Below, in pieces: positions 1-8,567 of a stretch of DNA of 64,000 nt. Made by a program: the position numbers and the translations under genes. This stretch comes from an uncultured Clostridia bacterium. Lineage in GTDB: Bacteria; Bacillota; Clostridia; Oscillospirales; Ruminococcaceae. Within the stretch, counting starts at the first letter, position 1. The number at the start of each line of letters is the position of its first letter. The stretch is taken from contig CANRAS010000006.1 of NCBI GenBank assembly GCA_947628655.1, positions 1 through 64,000 of the forward strand, given 5' to 3'. The notes beneath the pieces were generated by a model that was not told the origin of the DNA, did no database searches, and saw only the letters and a list, made by a program, of their open reading frames with translations.

Positions 1-33
1 GGTTTACAGTCTTAATATAACCCCTGACGAGAA

Positions 34-55
34 GTTCTTTGACCCGCCAAAGAAC
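34..55. promoter_or_regulatory. Perfect 8-bp inverted repeat upstream of integrase
   Basis: GTTCTTTG and CAAAGAAC are separated by six bases, just before the integrase ribosome site (AGGGGAGG, about 73-80). It could be an operator, an integrase or excisionase binding site, or a hairpin ending an upstream transcript. No T-run follows on the plus strand. Function is inferred from position only. Confidence 0.45.
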
Positions 56-87
56 AGCGAGAATTCAAATTGAGGGGAGGTGGGCTT

Positions 88-1569
88 ATGCTGAACATTT
101 TGAACAACAAGGTTATTTCCCTTTCCGACATTTCCGATCGCACAGGCATTGCGCTCAATGACATTGTTGTTGAGCTTAATCGCAGGAGAATTGTTCCTTT
201 GCACTTTGGAAATAACGATTATATTACGGCGGATATGTTTTTGGTGCTTTTTAGCCAAAACAATACGGATAGTTTTGTGACTAATCCACCAATTTGCACG
301 GCTGATATTGACAACCTCCCCTCGTCAGAGTTATCATTACCTCAGTTTAAAGGATGGGAGGTTTTGAGAGTGGCAAAAGCAACCATTTCATTTATTTCCA
401 AAGAGGGCAGGAAGAAACCGTATATGGTTCAGAGACGAGTGTATTTGGCAGACAGGGGATATAAACGCGTTACAAAGTGCTTTGCGACCCGTGACGAAGC
501 CGAGGCTTATGCGGCAAAGGTATATAGAGAGCGCGAACAGATTGTTCCCTGTTTGTCCGAATGTTCGGCGATACTCAGTGCGGGTATTGCAAGCGGACGG
601 ACTGTAAGCGGCAATATGAGTTTTTATGATTTTATGATATACTACATCAGGGACAGCGGCAAGTGCAATTGTACGGACAGAACGCAAAAGTGCTATACAT
701 ATGTTGCTTCAAGTATTCGAGCCGTACTTGAAAAATTCGGAAACGGCTCGGTTACTCTTGAGCAGTTGAGCGATACGATACTCAACAAGATGTTTAAAGA
801 AATGTCTGAGAAGTTTGCCCAGTCCACCTTGAACAAGGCGTTTGATTTTGCCAAGAGAACGCTGAAATACGCTTTCATGAAAAAGTACATCAGCGAGAAT
901 ATTGCCAATTTGCTTGAAAAGCCCAAGAGCAGGATTCAGTCCGAAAAACGACAGCCGTATTCGGACGAGGAAATTCAAATGATACTCAATGCGGCAAAAC
1001 CCAACAAGCGCCTTTATGCGATTATCAATATCGCTCTGTATACAGGCATGCGCCCATCGGAAATCCGCGCGCTGAGATGGTCGGACGTAGATTGGAATAA
1101 CGAAACAATTCACGTCAACGGCGCAGTCAAAAGGCACTATGACAACCCCGAACGTTCTTCATATACCGAGTTTATTGGTGAAACAAAAAGCAAGAGCGGA
1201 ATAAGGGTATTACCTCTGGCGAAAAGCGCTGTTGCTGCTTTGAAAGATTGGCATGCCGCATCCGCAGGAGCTTCGGAATTTATCTTATTTGATGAACATG
1301 GCAGCTTTATGAAGGAGGAGAGCTTTACATCTATGTGGGACAGATTTGTATACAGCCACAGATGGCGTGGAAAAAAGATTATTATGTATCGTTTCAGGCA
1401 CACGTTCTGCACTCGGCTTCTTCTTGACGGCAAAACTCCGCAGATGGTTCAGGCTCTTATGGGCGACAGCACATTAAATGTTATCATGCATATTTATAAC
1501 GGCATTAAGAGCAAGGATGTCATCGAGGCTGCCCGCGATTCCGTCAACAGCATTTTCAGAGTCTCTTGA
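88..1569 (+). CDS. Tyrosine-family site-specific integrase of an integrative element
   Basis: Site-specific DNA recombinase of about 493 residues. ATG 88 was chosen because AGGGGAGG lies about 7 bases before it; the TTG at 70 overlaps that site. An N-terminal helix-turn-helix-like segment is followed by an AP2-like arm-binding region (about 115-155), a SAM-like core-binding domain (about 195-290) and the catalytic domain. The first catalytic Arg lies in TGMRPSEIRAL, box II reads YRFRHTF, and the nucleophile Tyr is about residue 470 in HIYNG. Two usual catalytic positions are substituted: box II has Tyr where His is normal, and the MGDS motif has Asp where GHS is normal. The gene points at the truncated tRNA-Thr about 325 bp downstream, as expected at an element end. 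The rest of the element lies left of the window. Confidence 0.92.
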   Translation: MLNILNNKVISLSDISDRTGIALNDIVVELNRRRIVPLHFGNNDYITADMFLVLFSQNNTDSFVTNPPICTADIDNLPSSELSLPQFKGWEVLRVAKATISFISKEGRKKPYMVQRRVYLADRGYKRVTKCFATRDEAEAYAAKVYREREQIVPCLSECSAILSAGIASGRTVSGNMSFYDFMIYYIRDSGKCNCTDRTQKCYTYVASSIRAVLEKFGNGSVTLEQLSDTILNKMFKEMSEKFAQSTLNKAFDFAKRTLKYAFMKKYISENIANLLEKPKSRIQSEKRQPYSDEEIQMILNAAKPNKRLYAIINIALYTGMRPSEIRALRWSDVDWNNETIHVNGAVKRHYDNPERSSYTEFIGETKSKSGIRVLPLAKSAVAALKDWHAASAGASEFILFDEHGSFMKEESFTSMWDRFVYSHRWRGKKIIMYRFRHTFCTRLLLDGKTPQMVQALMGDSTLNVIMHIYNGIKSKDVIEAARDSVNSIFRVS

Positions 1570-1638
1570 CAGTGCTATAATCTTATTACAAGCGTTTGAC
1601 TGCTTAACGATTAGGTGTATTTTCAATTCACAAATTCA

Positions 1639-1668
1639 AGCCGCCCGAGAATTTGGGCGGCTTTTTTG
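1639..1668 (+). terminator. Rho-independent terminator of integrase
   Basis: An 8-bp stem, AGCCGCCC paired with GGGCGGCT, has an 8-base loop and is followed by six Ts. It lies 70 bases after the integrase stop. Confidence 0.85.
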
Positions 1669-1698
1669 TGTCAATATTCGTGCAAGGTCTTGTCAGTT

Positions 1699-1718
1699 GG
1701 CAACCCGACGGCAACCCG
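1699..1718 (+). repeat. Paired 9-bp direct repeat, possible integrase arm sites
   Basis: GGCAACCCG occurs twice, 11 bases apart from start to start (one helical turn), between the integrase and the tRNA junction. Paired short repeats beside an attachment site are typical of integrase arm-type sites. The role is inferred from position. Confidence 0.35.
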
Positions 1719-1827
1719 TGAGCTGCCGCCGTTTAAGCATTTTTCTATGACAGACAAGTCAGAGTTGTGACGCTGATGCCCAACAAACGTTTTTGTAGTG
1801 CGGTTTTACAGAACTTAAAGGGACAAC

Positions 1828-1857
1828 AAAAAACGCTCAGCCTTATCAGTCGAGCGT
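1828..1857 (-). terminator. Terminator hairpin after the tRNA-Thr fragment
   Basis: Read on the minus strand, a 6-bp stem (ACGCTC/GAGCGT) is followed by six Ts. It would end transcription coming from the tRNA-Thr promoter. The loop carries TAAGGCTGA, an 8-9 base match to the sequence at the tRNA break point about 50 bp away. Confidence 0.6.
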
Positions 1858-1893
1858 CCATATTTCATATTAAAAACGAGCAGTATGTCAGCC

Positions 1894-1931
1894 TTACAAA
1901 TCAGCTGCTCTACCAACTGAGCTACACCAGC
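1894..1931 (-). pseudogene. 5' half of tRNA-Thr(UGU), severed at the anticodon loop
   Basis: On the minus strand 38 bases match tRNA-Thr from the acceptor 5' strand (GCTGGTG) through the D-arm (AGCTCAGTTGGTAGAGC) to the anticodon loop TTTGTAA, with anticodon TGT. After the loop the sequence changes to GGCTGACATACTG; there is no matching anticodon 3' strand, T-arm or acceptor 3' strand. A consensus promoter is still present. The neighbouring tyrosine integrase makes insertion of an element at this tRNA the simplest explanation. Most tRNA-targeting elements rebuild the gene; this junction does not. Confidence 0.75.
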
Positions 1932-1960
1932 GCATTAACGCTATTATCAGCGACTTATAT

Positions 1961-1989
1961 ATTATACCACGTTCAGCGGGGTTTGTCAA
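1961..1989 (-). promoter_or_regulatory. SigA promoter of the severed tRNA-Thr
   Basis: TTGACA (1984-1989), a 17-base spacer and TATAAT (1961-1966) preceded by TGG (extended -10). All bases are consensus. It starts about 30 bases before the tRNA fragment. Confidence 0.9.
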
Positions 1990-2100
1990 GCGGTTTTTTG
2001 AAAATTTTTAAATTTTGCACAAATTTGCTGTTGATTTTCAGCAATAACAGGCGGGCAAAGCGCATTGCAGCGCGCATTGCCCGCAAATTTACGGTTATTA

Positions 2101-3576
2101 TTAATTACCCCCCGCGCTGTCTGTTGTTATTAATTCGGGGGCGGAAACGGCGGCGAGTTTGCGGTTGATTTGGTTCGTGCGCGTACCAATCAGCTTTTCA
2201 AGGTCGTCGTCGGCTTGGCGCAGGCGGTTGCGCGCCTTTTCGAGAACGTCGGCGAATGTCGCGAACTCTTTCTTCGCCTCCTCAAGAATTTTCCAGACCT
2301 CGCCGCTCTTCTTTTGAATAGCAAGCGTTTTAAAGCCCATTTGGAAACTGTTCAGCATTGCCGCCATCGTGGACGGTCCCGCGATATTTATTTGATATTC
2401 CCGCTGAAGAATTTCAATAAATCCCATATTCACGACTTCGGCATACAGACCCTCAAACGGCAGGAACATAATCGCGAAATTCGTCGTGTACGGCGGGTTG
2501 ATGTACTTTTCGCTGATACTTTTTGCGCAGCGGCGTATTTCATCGCCGAGGATTTTCCGCGCGGATTTGACTGTGTTTGGGTCGCCTGTTTCAGCCGCGT
2601 TGATAAGCGCGGCGTAGGTATCGCCGGGGAATTTGGAGTCTATAGGCAGCCATATGTTTCCGCTGTCCGAACCGGGGAGTTTCACCGCGAAGTCAACGCG
2701 TTCACTCGTGTTAGGCTTTACCGCGACCTGTTCGCCGTACTGTTCGGGCGCTAAGATTTCCTCCAGAATAGAGCCTAACTGTATCTCGCCGAGCGTTCCG
2801 CGCGTCTTGACGTTTGAAAGGACGTTCTTCAAGTCGTTTACGCCGACCGCGACATTCTTCATTTCGCCTAAGCCCTCGTGGACTTCTTTCAGTCGCTGAT
2901 TTACCGTTTCAAACGAGCGCGTTATCTTGTCGTCGAGCGTTTTTTGCAGCTTTTCGTTCACCGCGTCGTTTATCTTGTCAAGGCTCTTTTGATTGTCGGC
3001 GCGAAGTTTTTCCATACTCTCGGTATTGGAGTTCCGAATACTTGTCAGCGTTGTATTAATCTCACGGCGAATGTTCTCAAACGAAACCGAAAGTTTTTCG
3101 AGATTTTCTACGGTGACTGTCCGCTGTTTTTCTTGATTGTCGCTAAGGCTTTTCGCAAGTTCCGAGATATTCGTCACGACGGTTTGCAGGACTTTGTTCA
3201 GTTTCTCGTCAAGCGTGCTTTGCAGTTTTTCGGTAACTATGCTGTTTATCTTGTCAAGACTGCCCTGATTTTCGCGGCGGAGGTCTTTCATCTGCAATTC
3301 GATTTTCGCGAGAGCGTCGGCGGAACTGCTCTGCTGGGCGGTCTGCGACTCGCGCAGAGCGCGTCCTAATCTGTCGATCTGGCTTGCCGCCGCCTCGCCC
3401 TGCTTTGCGGACATTTCGACAAGCAGGCTGTTGTCATGCTCGCACGATTTTGACAGAAGTTCGACCGCGCTTTTTATTTCAAGCAGAGAACCGCCGTCCG
3501 ACTTTGGGAGCTTAATCAGAATAACTACAAGCAAGGCGATAATCACCGCGCAGAGGACTATGATTACTATTTCCAT
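2101..3576 (-). CDS. rmuC: DNA recombination protein RmuC
   Basis: RmuC-family protein of 491 residues, a putative nuclease-fold factor that limits DNA inversions and rearrangements at repeats. One N-terminal membrane helix (about 2-24) is followed by a long coiled coil (about 30-250) with repeated KINDAVNEKLQ-like heptads. The conserved RmuC domain follows from about 255 (RGTLGEIQLGSILEEIL; ERVDFAVKLPG). The start is supported by AGAAAGGA upstream. It lies 12 bp after the sulfatase-family gene, so they probably share a transcript. In this repeat-rich genome a rearrangement-limiting factor is apt, but that link is speculation. Confidence 0.9.
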   Translation of the reverse strand: MEIVIIVLCAVIIALLVVILIKLPKSDGGSLLEIKSAVELLSKSCEHDNSLLVEMSAKQGEAAASQIDRLGRALRESQTAQQSSSADALAKIELQMKDLRRENQGSLDKINSIVTEKLQSTLDEKLNKVLQTVVTNISELAKSLSDNQEKQRTVTVENLEKLSVSFENIRREINTTLTSIRNSNTESMEKLRADNQKSLDKINDAVNEKLQKTLDDKITRSFETVNQRLKEVHEGLGEMKNVAVGVNDLKNVLSNVKTRGTLGEIQLGSILEEILAPEQYGEQVAVKPNTSERVDFAVKLPGSDSGNIWLPIDSKFPGDTYAALINAAETGDPNTVKSARKILGDEIRRCAKSISEKYINPPYTTNFAIMFLPFEGLYAEVVNMGFIEILQREYQINIAGPSTMAAMLNSFQMGFKTLAIQKKSGEVWKILEEAKKEFATFADVLEKARNRLRQADDDLEKLIGTRTNQINRKLAAVSAPELITTDSAGGN

Positions 3577-3588
3577 TTTTTATCCTTT

Positions 3589-5226
3589 CTAATCTTTAAT
3601 ATTCCCGTAAACATCTTCGTTTGTCGGGTAGAAGTGCCGCACGCGCTGTTCGTTTTCGCCTATGTCGAAAATCGTGCGCTCTTGCGGGTCTTCTCCTGCC
3701 AGATACATCAACGTCGGGAAGATGTCGTCGTAGCTTATCGGCGCGTTGGAGATTTTAATTCCCTCGCCCGTTTGGTGCGCGGGCTTGAACATCAACAGCG
3801 GGAACATCTTTTTGTGGTTCTGTTCAATGCCGTGGTCGGCAAGGACGAGAATATCGCTGTTGTCGTAAAAACCGTTTTCTTTGAGATACGCGAAATAGCG
3901 GTTCAGCGTTTTGTTCGCCGCAATCGCGGTTATGTCCTCAGGAACTTCCTTTGAGCTGTCATACTGTAAATCAATCGTCGTGTCGCACGGATAGTGCAAG
4001 CCGTTTAGGTGAATATACTTGAACACTTCCTCGTCCGTAGAGCGGAAAACCGTGTTCGGGTCGCTGAAAAATGCGTAGTTGCTCAAGCTGAATTTTGTGT
4101 GACCGTCGAGTTTATCAATGTCGAAATCCGTCATTTCGTCACTGCTTATCCAAAACAGCGGTTTCAGCGGTTCGGGAGCGCACCGAAAGAACGCAAGTTT
4201 AAATATCTTCGCCGAATATTCGCGAGTGTCGGCGAACGTGATTTTCTTGCTGTAATAATTTTCCGTGTATTTCTCGTGAATATATACGGGAGGAACTGTC
4301 GGGTCGGAGTAGATATTCGCCTTGAACTTTTCGTTTACCAACTTATAGAACGTTTCATCGGAATACGCGGGCTGTTCTTCGGTTATTTCCCTGCCCGAAA
4401 ATATGTAGGAAATGCAGTCGTAAGTCGTCATATATGAACCCACGGTGTTCCGATAATAGGTGAAACCGTCAAATTCGCTGACCGAATCGGGCGCAGTTTT
4501 CACCGCCTCGTCATAGTAAAACGAATCGTACATATCCATTACAATAACAAGCAAGTTGCGCTTTGTGCTGTAGAGTTCCAAATCATCTGTTGTGATAATA
4601 GGACGAACATCGCCGTTTGTGATAGTTTCTATGTTCAGCGCGCCCCACTTTCTGTGTTGAGGGTTAATCGCGGATATTGCCTGAACAGCAAACAGCGCCG
4701 CCGTCACGAAAAGCACGACCGCGTTAAAACTGTCGCGGAATTTCACAAAAAGCAAAAACGCCGCCGCGAAAGCCGCACACCACACGAGGACGCTCAAAAT
4801 TATCTTCCACGCCGTCAGTTCGTACTTAGTGCCGTCAAGTTCTCCCATATTCGCCGCCAAAAATGTTCCTTGAATATACATCGCGAGCGACAATCCGAAA
4901 ACCGCCGCGCAAAACCACCCGTTCGCCTTTTTCGGCAGGAGGAACGCGAGCAGCAATATCACCGCGCAAACAATCATCGAGATAAAGAACAAGTAGCGTT
5001 TCAGGCTCTTTATCGGGTACGGCATATCGGCGGCGTTATTAACGAAAATATCCATCGGCACGAAATAAAGCGGATACATCGCCGCAAAAAGGCTCAAAAA
5101 TATATTGCGGAAAATAAAAGCGAGTTTTTCGCCCCTGCCGTTTCCGAAAAGCTTTTGCCCGAATTTCTTCAAAGGCGTTTTCAAATCAACGCGGATTTCC
5201 GTGTTTAAAATCTCTTTCATATTCAT
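3589..5226 (-). CDS. Membrane-anchored sulfatase/phosphoethanolamine-transferase-like protein
   Basis: About 545 residues in the alkaline-phosphatase superfamily. Five predicted membrane helices occupy residues 30-190. The outer domain carries the metal-site motifs LVIVMDMYDS and ILVLADHG, and SYMTTYDC supplies a possible Thr nucleophile as in LtaS-like enzymes. Relatives modify cell-envelope polymers or lipids; the substrate is unknown. ATG 5226 is preferred because AAAGGGAA sits a sensible distance upstream; a GTG 12 bases earlier touches that site, and ATG 5220 is also possible. Transcribed from a consensus promoter just upstream, with rmuC following. Confidence 0.75.
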   Translation of the reverse strand: MNMKEILNTEIRVDLKTPLKKFGQKLFGNGRGEKLAFIFRNIFLSLFAAMYPLYFVPMDIFVNNAADMPYPIKSLKRYLFFISMIVCAVILLLAFLLPKKANGWFCAAVFGLSLAMYIQGTFLAANMGELDGTKYELTAWKIILSVLVWCAAFAAAFLLFVKFRDSFNAVVLFVTAALFAVQAISAINPQHRKWGALNIETITNGDVRPIITTDDLELYSTKRNLLVIVMDMYDSFYYDEAVKTAPDSVSEFDGFTYYRNTVGSYMTTYDCISYIFSGREITEEQPAYSDETFYKLVNEKFKANIYSDPTVPPVYIHEKYTENYYSKKITFADTREYSAKIFKLAFFRCAPEPLKPLFWISSDEMTDFDIDKLDGHTKFSLSNYAFFSDPNTVFRSTDEEVFKYIHLNGLHYPCDTTIDLQYDSSKEVPEDITAIAANKTLNRYFAYLKENGFYDNSDILVLADHGIEQNHKKMFPLLMFKPAHQTGEGIKISNAPISYDDIFPTLMYLAGEDPQERTIFDIGENEQRVRHFYPTNEDVYGNIKD

Positions 5227-5251
5227 AAAACCGCCCACTTCCCTTTATTTA

Positions 5252-5280
5252 ATTATACCACATTTCCTGTTTATTGTCAA
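5252..5280 (-). promoter_or_regulatory. SigA promoter of sulfatase-rmuC operon
   Basis: TTGACA (5275-5280), 17 bases, TATAAT (5252-5257) with TGG before the -10. It lies about 25 bases before the start codon. Confidence 0.88.
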
Positions 5281-5296
5281 TACGAGCGGAAAAGGG

Positions 5297-5325
5297 TTGA
5301 TTTTTACTGCGAGTAGTGCTATAAT
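5297..5325 (+). promoter_or_regulatory. SigA promoter of the GH5 cellulase
   Basis: TTGATT (5297-5302), 17 bases, TATAAT (5320-5325). It gives a leader of about 140 bases containing heptanucleotide arrays and a hairpin. Confidence 0.75.
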
Positions 5326-5329
5326 AGAG

Positions 5330-5456
5330 GTAAGCAGTTAGAAGTTAGAAGTAAGAAGTAAGATGTAAGAGATAAAGGAATTGCCCTCAAACAGCGGGTA
5401 TAGCCTGCTGTTTGGTAAGAAGTAAGCAGTTGGAAGTAAGAAATTAGAAATTAACA
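5330..5456 (+). repeat. Two heptanucleotide arrays around a hairpin (GH5 leader)
   Basis: Period-7 units close to TTAGAAG or TAAGAAG run over 5333-5376 and again over 5415-5455. Between them an imperfect dyad starts CAAACAGC and ends GCTGTTTG. The same heptamers recur in many intergenic regions of this window. Confidence 0.8.
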
Positions 5457-5474
5457 TATAAAGGAGAAATTATT

Positions 5475-6758
5475 ATGAAACTGAAATCCATAACTCAAGT
5501 TGTTTTGTCGGCGGCGCTTTCGGCGGTTCTGCTGTGCGGGTGCGCGAACAGCGCGGAAACGTCCGTGACAAGTTCCGCTACGAGTTCCGTGACGAGTTCA
5601 TCGGCGCAGAGTTCTTCAACCACTAAGGCTATCGCGTCTACAGAAAGCGCAACTTCGTCCAAATCGAGCGCGGAAAGTTCCGCTCCCGTTATAAGCAGTA
5701 CGGTTGCAAGCAGTACGCCCGCGCCCGAAACTTCATCAAGCGCGCCCGTTTCATCGAGTGAACCCGCGCCTGCGGTTTCTTCGGCTGAACCTCCCGCGAC
5801 GCAAAGCGCCGAAACTCCCGCGCCCGTAACGCCCGCCGGCGATACGCCGTTTGCAAAGCACGGACAGCTTTCCGTGAACGGCGCGTATCTCGTTGACCAA
5901 AACGGACAGAAATTCCAACTGCGCGGAATGTCTACGCACGGTATCGCGTGGTTTCCCGATTATATCAATTTCGACACGTTTAAGTTCCTGCGCGACGAGT
6001 GGAACACAAACTGTATCCGTCTTGCGATGTATACCGCAGAGAACGGGGGCTACTGCACGGGCGGTAATAAAGACTACATAAAGGGACTTGTAAAGAACGG
6101 CGTGGATTACGCAACGCAGCTCGGTATGTATGTTATAGTGGACTGGCACATTTTAAGCGACCAAACTCCGCTCACATACAAGGACGAGGCTGTAAGGTTC
6201 TTTGATGAAATGTCAAGTCTTTACGCGGACAGAGGGAACGTTATATACGAGATATGCAACGAGCCGAACGGGAGCGGTTCATGGCAGGACGTGACCGCAT
6301 ACGCAAACGAAGTAATTCCCGTTATCAGGAAAAATTCCCCGAACAGTATAGTGCTTGTCGGAACGCCGACGTGGAGCCAGGACATAGACCAGGCGTTAAA
6401 TTCACCGCTCGGCTTTAATAACGTGATGTACTCTCTTCACTTCTACGCGGCTACTCACACCGATTGGCTGAGAAACAGAATGGAAAACTGTATTCAAAGC
6501 GGTCTGCCCGTGTTCATATCCGAGTTCGGCACTTGCGACGCGTCGGGAAACGGCGCTGTTGACGTGTATCAGTCCGAACAATGGAAAGCGCTTATCGACA
6601 AATACAACACAAGCTATATGTGCTGGAACTTGGCGAATAAGAACGAAGCCAGCAGTATTATCAGCGCGGGCTGTTCCAAACTCAGCGGTTGGACAGACGG
6701 CGATTTGAGCCGGCAGGGGCAGTTGATACGCGGTTGGTTTAAAGGCGAAACCGACTGA
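5475..6758 (+). CDS. Secreted lipoprotein endoglucanase, glycoside hydrolase family 5
   Basis: GH5 cellulase of 427 residues that hydrolyses beta-1,4-glucan outside the cell. A lipoprotein signal ends in LLCGC, giving a lipid-anchored Cys near residue 23. A Ser/Thr/Pro-rich linker (about 25-120) leads to the catalytic barrel from about 125. The acid/base Glu is about residue 263 in EICNEPNG and the nucleophile Glu about 350 in FISEFGT. AAGGAGAAATTATT before the ATG supports the start. Downstream genes follow closely on the same strand. No dockerin or binding module is visible, so it looks like a cell-tethered enzyme. Confidence 0.92.
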   Translation: MKLKSITQVVLSAALSAVLLCGCANSAETSVTSSATSSVTSSSAQSSSTTKAIASTESATSSKSSAESSAPVISSTVASSTPAPETSSSAPVSSSEPAPAVSSAEPPATQSAETPAPVTPAGDTPFAKHGQLSVNGAYLVDQNGQKFQLRGMSTHGIAWFPDYINFDTFKFLRDEWNTNCIRLAMYTAENGGYCTGGNKDYIKGLVKNGVDYATQLGMYVIVDWHILSDQTPLTYKDEAVRFFDEMSSLYADRGNVIYEICNEPNGSGSWQDVTAYANEVIPVIRKNSPNSIVLVGTPTWSQDIDQALNSPLGFNNVMYSLHFYAATHTDWLRNRMENCIQSGLPVFISEFGTCDASGNGAVDVYQSEQWKALIDKYNTSYMCWNLANKNEASSIISAGCSKLSGWTDGDLSRQGQLIRGWFKGETD

Positions 6759-6784
6759 TTTTTCCGCGCCGAAAGGAGAATTTT

Positions 6785-7669
6785 ATGTATGAATTAGTTC
6801 AGGTTACGGATAACGTGTATTACGTTCAAAGTCCCGCTAAGATAGGGATTGTGCGAATATCGGACAATGATGTTATACTGATCGACAGCGGGAACGACAA
6901 GGACGCGGGGAAGAAAGTCAAGAAACTGCTTGACGGAAACTCGTGGAATTTGAAAGCAATCTTCAACACCCACTCCAACGCCGACCACATCGGCGGGAAC
7001 AGGTATTTGCAGGAGCAGACGGGGTGCAAGGTCTACGCGTACGGCGCGGAGTGCGATTTTACAAACCACCCGATATTAGAGCCGTCGTTTCTGTACGGCG
7101 GGTTTCCGTGCGGGGATTTGCGCCATAAGTTCCTGTTAGCGCAGGAAAGCCGCGCGGAAATGCTGACAGCGGACGTTCTGCCCGCGGGATTTGAGCTTAT
7201 GGAACTGCGGGGGCATTTCTTTGATATGGTAGGTTTCAGAACGCCCGACGACGTTGTATTCCTCGCGGACTGTCTGTCGAGCAAGGAAACGCTTGACAAA
7301 TACGGGATTTGTTTTATTTATGACGTTGGGGCTTATCTGAAAACGCTTGAAACGGTGCGCGGACTTTCGGCGCGTATGTTTATTCCGTCGCACGCCGCGC
7401 CGTGCGAGAACATCGCACCGCTGGCGCAGTACAATATTGACAAGGTAAACGAAGTCGCCGAAAAGATACTCGGCATATGCAAAACGCCGTCTAATTTTGA
7501 AGTCATTCTGCAAAGGCTGTTTTCGGAATATTCGCTTACAATGAATTTCGAGCAGTACGCGCTTGTCGGCAGTACCGTGCGCTCGTATCTCGCGTGGCTG
7601 AAAGACGGGAACAGGCTTTGCGCGCGGTTTGAAAACAGTATGCTGATTTGGGAGAGTGTAGGAAACTGA
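6785..7669 (+). CDS. Metallo-beta-lactamase-fold hydrolase
   Basis: MBL-fold hydrolase of 294 residues, cytoplasmic. The metal motif reads THSNADHIGG, with Asn in place of the middle His of HxHxDH; later ligands are plausible in LADC and PSHAAP. Substrate unknown. GAAAGGAG lies before the ATG. It sits 26 bases after the cellulase and one base before the ABC ATPase, which suggests an operon. Confidence 0.85.
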   Translation: MYELVQVTDNVYYVQSPAKIGIVRISDNDVILIDSGNDKDAGKKVKKLLDGNSWNLKAIFNTHSNADHIGGNRYLQEQTGCKVYAYGAECDFTNHPILEPSFLYGGFPCGDLRHKFLLAQESRAEMLTADVLPAGFELMELRGHFFDMVGFRTPDDVVFLADCLSSKETLDKYGICFIYDVGAYLKTLETVRGLSARMFIPSHAAPCENIAPLAQYNIDKVNEVAEKILGICKTPSNFEVILQRLFSEYSLTMNFEQYALVGSTVRSYLAWLKDGNRLCARFENSMLIWESVGN

Positions 7670-7670
7670 T

Positions 7671-8567
7671 ATGGTAAGAATACGAAATCTAAAGAAAAGC
7701 TATAAGGGTTTCCCCGTACTGCGGGGGCTTAGTATGGATATAAACAGCGGTGATGTTTACGGGTTTCTGGGGCGCAACGGGTGCGGGAAAACCACTACTA
7801 TGAATATCATCTGCGGGGTTATCCCAAAAGACGACGGGGAAATTCAGTTGGGCGACGGAAAGCCGATTACGATCGGTTATCTTCCCGAAAGTCCGTCCAT
7901 TTTCCCGTATATGACCGCCAGGGAATATCTCGAATATATCGGCGCGTGCGCGGAATATGACGGCGATATAAAAAAGCGGACGGACGAGGTTCTTGAAACA
8001 GTCGGACTTCGCGAGGCGGCGGACAGGCGCACAAAAGGCTTTTCAAGAGGAATGACCCAACGGCTCGGAATGGGCGCGGCTATCCTGAAAGACCCCGACC
8101 TGCTGATATTCGACGAGCCTACTTCCGCGCTTGACCCGCAGGGCAGGAGCGAGGTTCTTACGATAATCGAACGTTTAAAGGGTCTGGGCAGTACTATTGT
8201 TTTGTCAACACATATTCTGTCCGACGTTGAAAGGGTCGCTAACCGCATAGGAATTATAAACGGCGGGATTATCGCGGAAGAGGGCGAAATGAATACAATT
8301 CTGCGTAAATACGGCGGGGACGTTATAAGCCTGTCCGTGCGCAATCTTACGCAGGAGCAGAAAATCGCGCTGCTTTCCGTGAAATTCGCGAACGCCGAGT
8401 TTAACGATGAAACGGGACTTTTCAGATACGGCGGGTTCGGCGAAAACGGCGCGGAGGGCGCGGCGAAACAGCTTGTTAAACTCGCGGCTGACAATGATAT
8501 TACGCTTGAAACTTTCAAGATAGGCACGGCAACTCTTGAGGAAGTTTTCGGAAAGGTGGTCGGATAA
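7671..8567 (+). CDS. ABC transporter ATP-binding protein
   Basis: ATPase subunit of 298 residues. Walker A is GRNGCGKTT (about 35-43), the signature is FSRGMTQRLG, Walker B is LLIFDEP, and the switch His lies in LSTHIL. A C-terminal extension follows, as in drug/peptide exporters of the CcmA/NatA type. The last base of its stop overlaps the ATG of the permease gene, so the two subunits are translationally coupled. The cargo cannot be deduced. Confidence 0.93.
   Translation: MVRIRNLKKSYKGFPVLRGLSMDINSGDVYGFLGRNGCGKTTTMNIICGVIPKDDGEIQLGDGKPITIGYLPESPSIFPYMTAREYLEYIGACAEYDGDIKKRTDEVLETVGLREAADRRTKGFSRGMTQRLGMGAAILKDPDLLIFDEPTSALDPQGRSEVLTIIERLKGLGSTIVLSTHILSDVERVANRIGIINGGIIAEEGEMNTILRKYGGDVISLSVRNLTQEQKIALLSVKFANAEFNDETGLFRYGGFGENGAEGAAKQLVKLAADNDITLETFKIGTATLEEVFGKVVG

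Noticed and set aside
1836..1931. Group I intron in the tRNA-Thr anticodon loop
   Set aside because: The tRNA 3' half does not resume within the following 1.8 kb, and no intron core pairing was seen; an integrase junction fits better.
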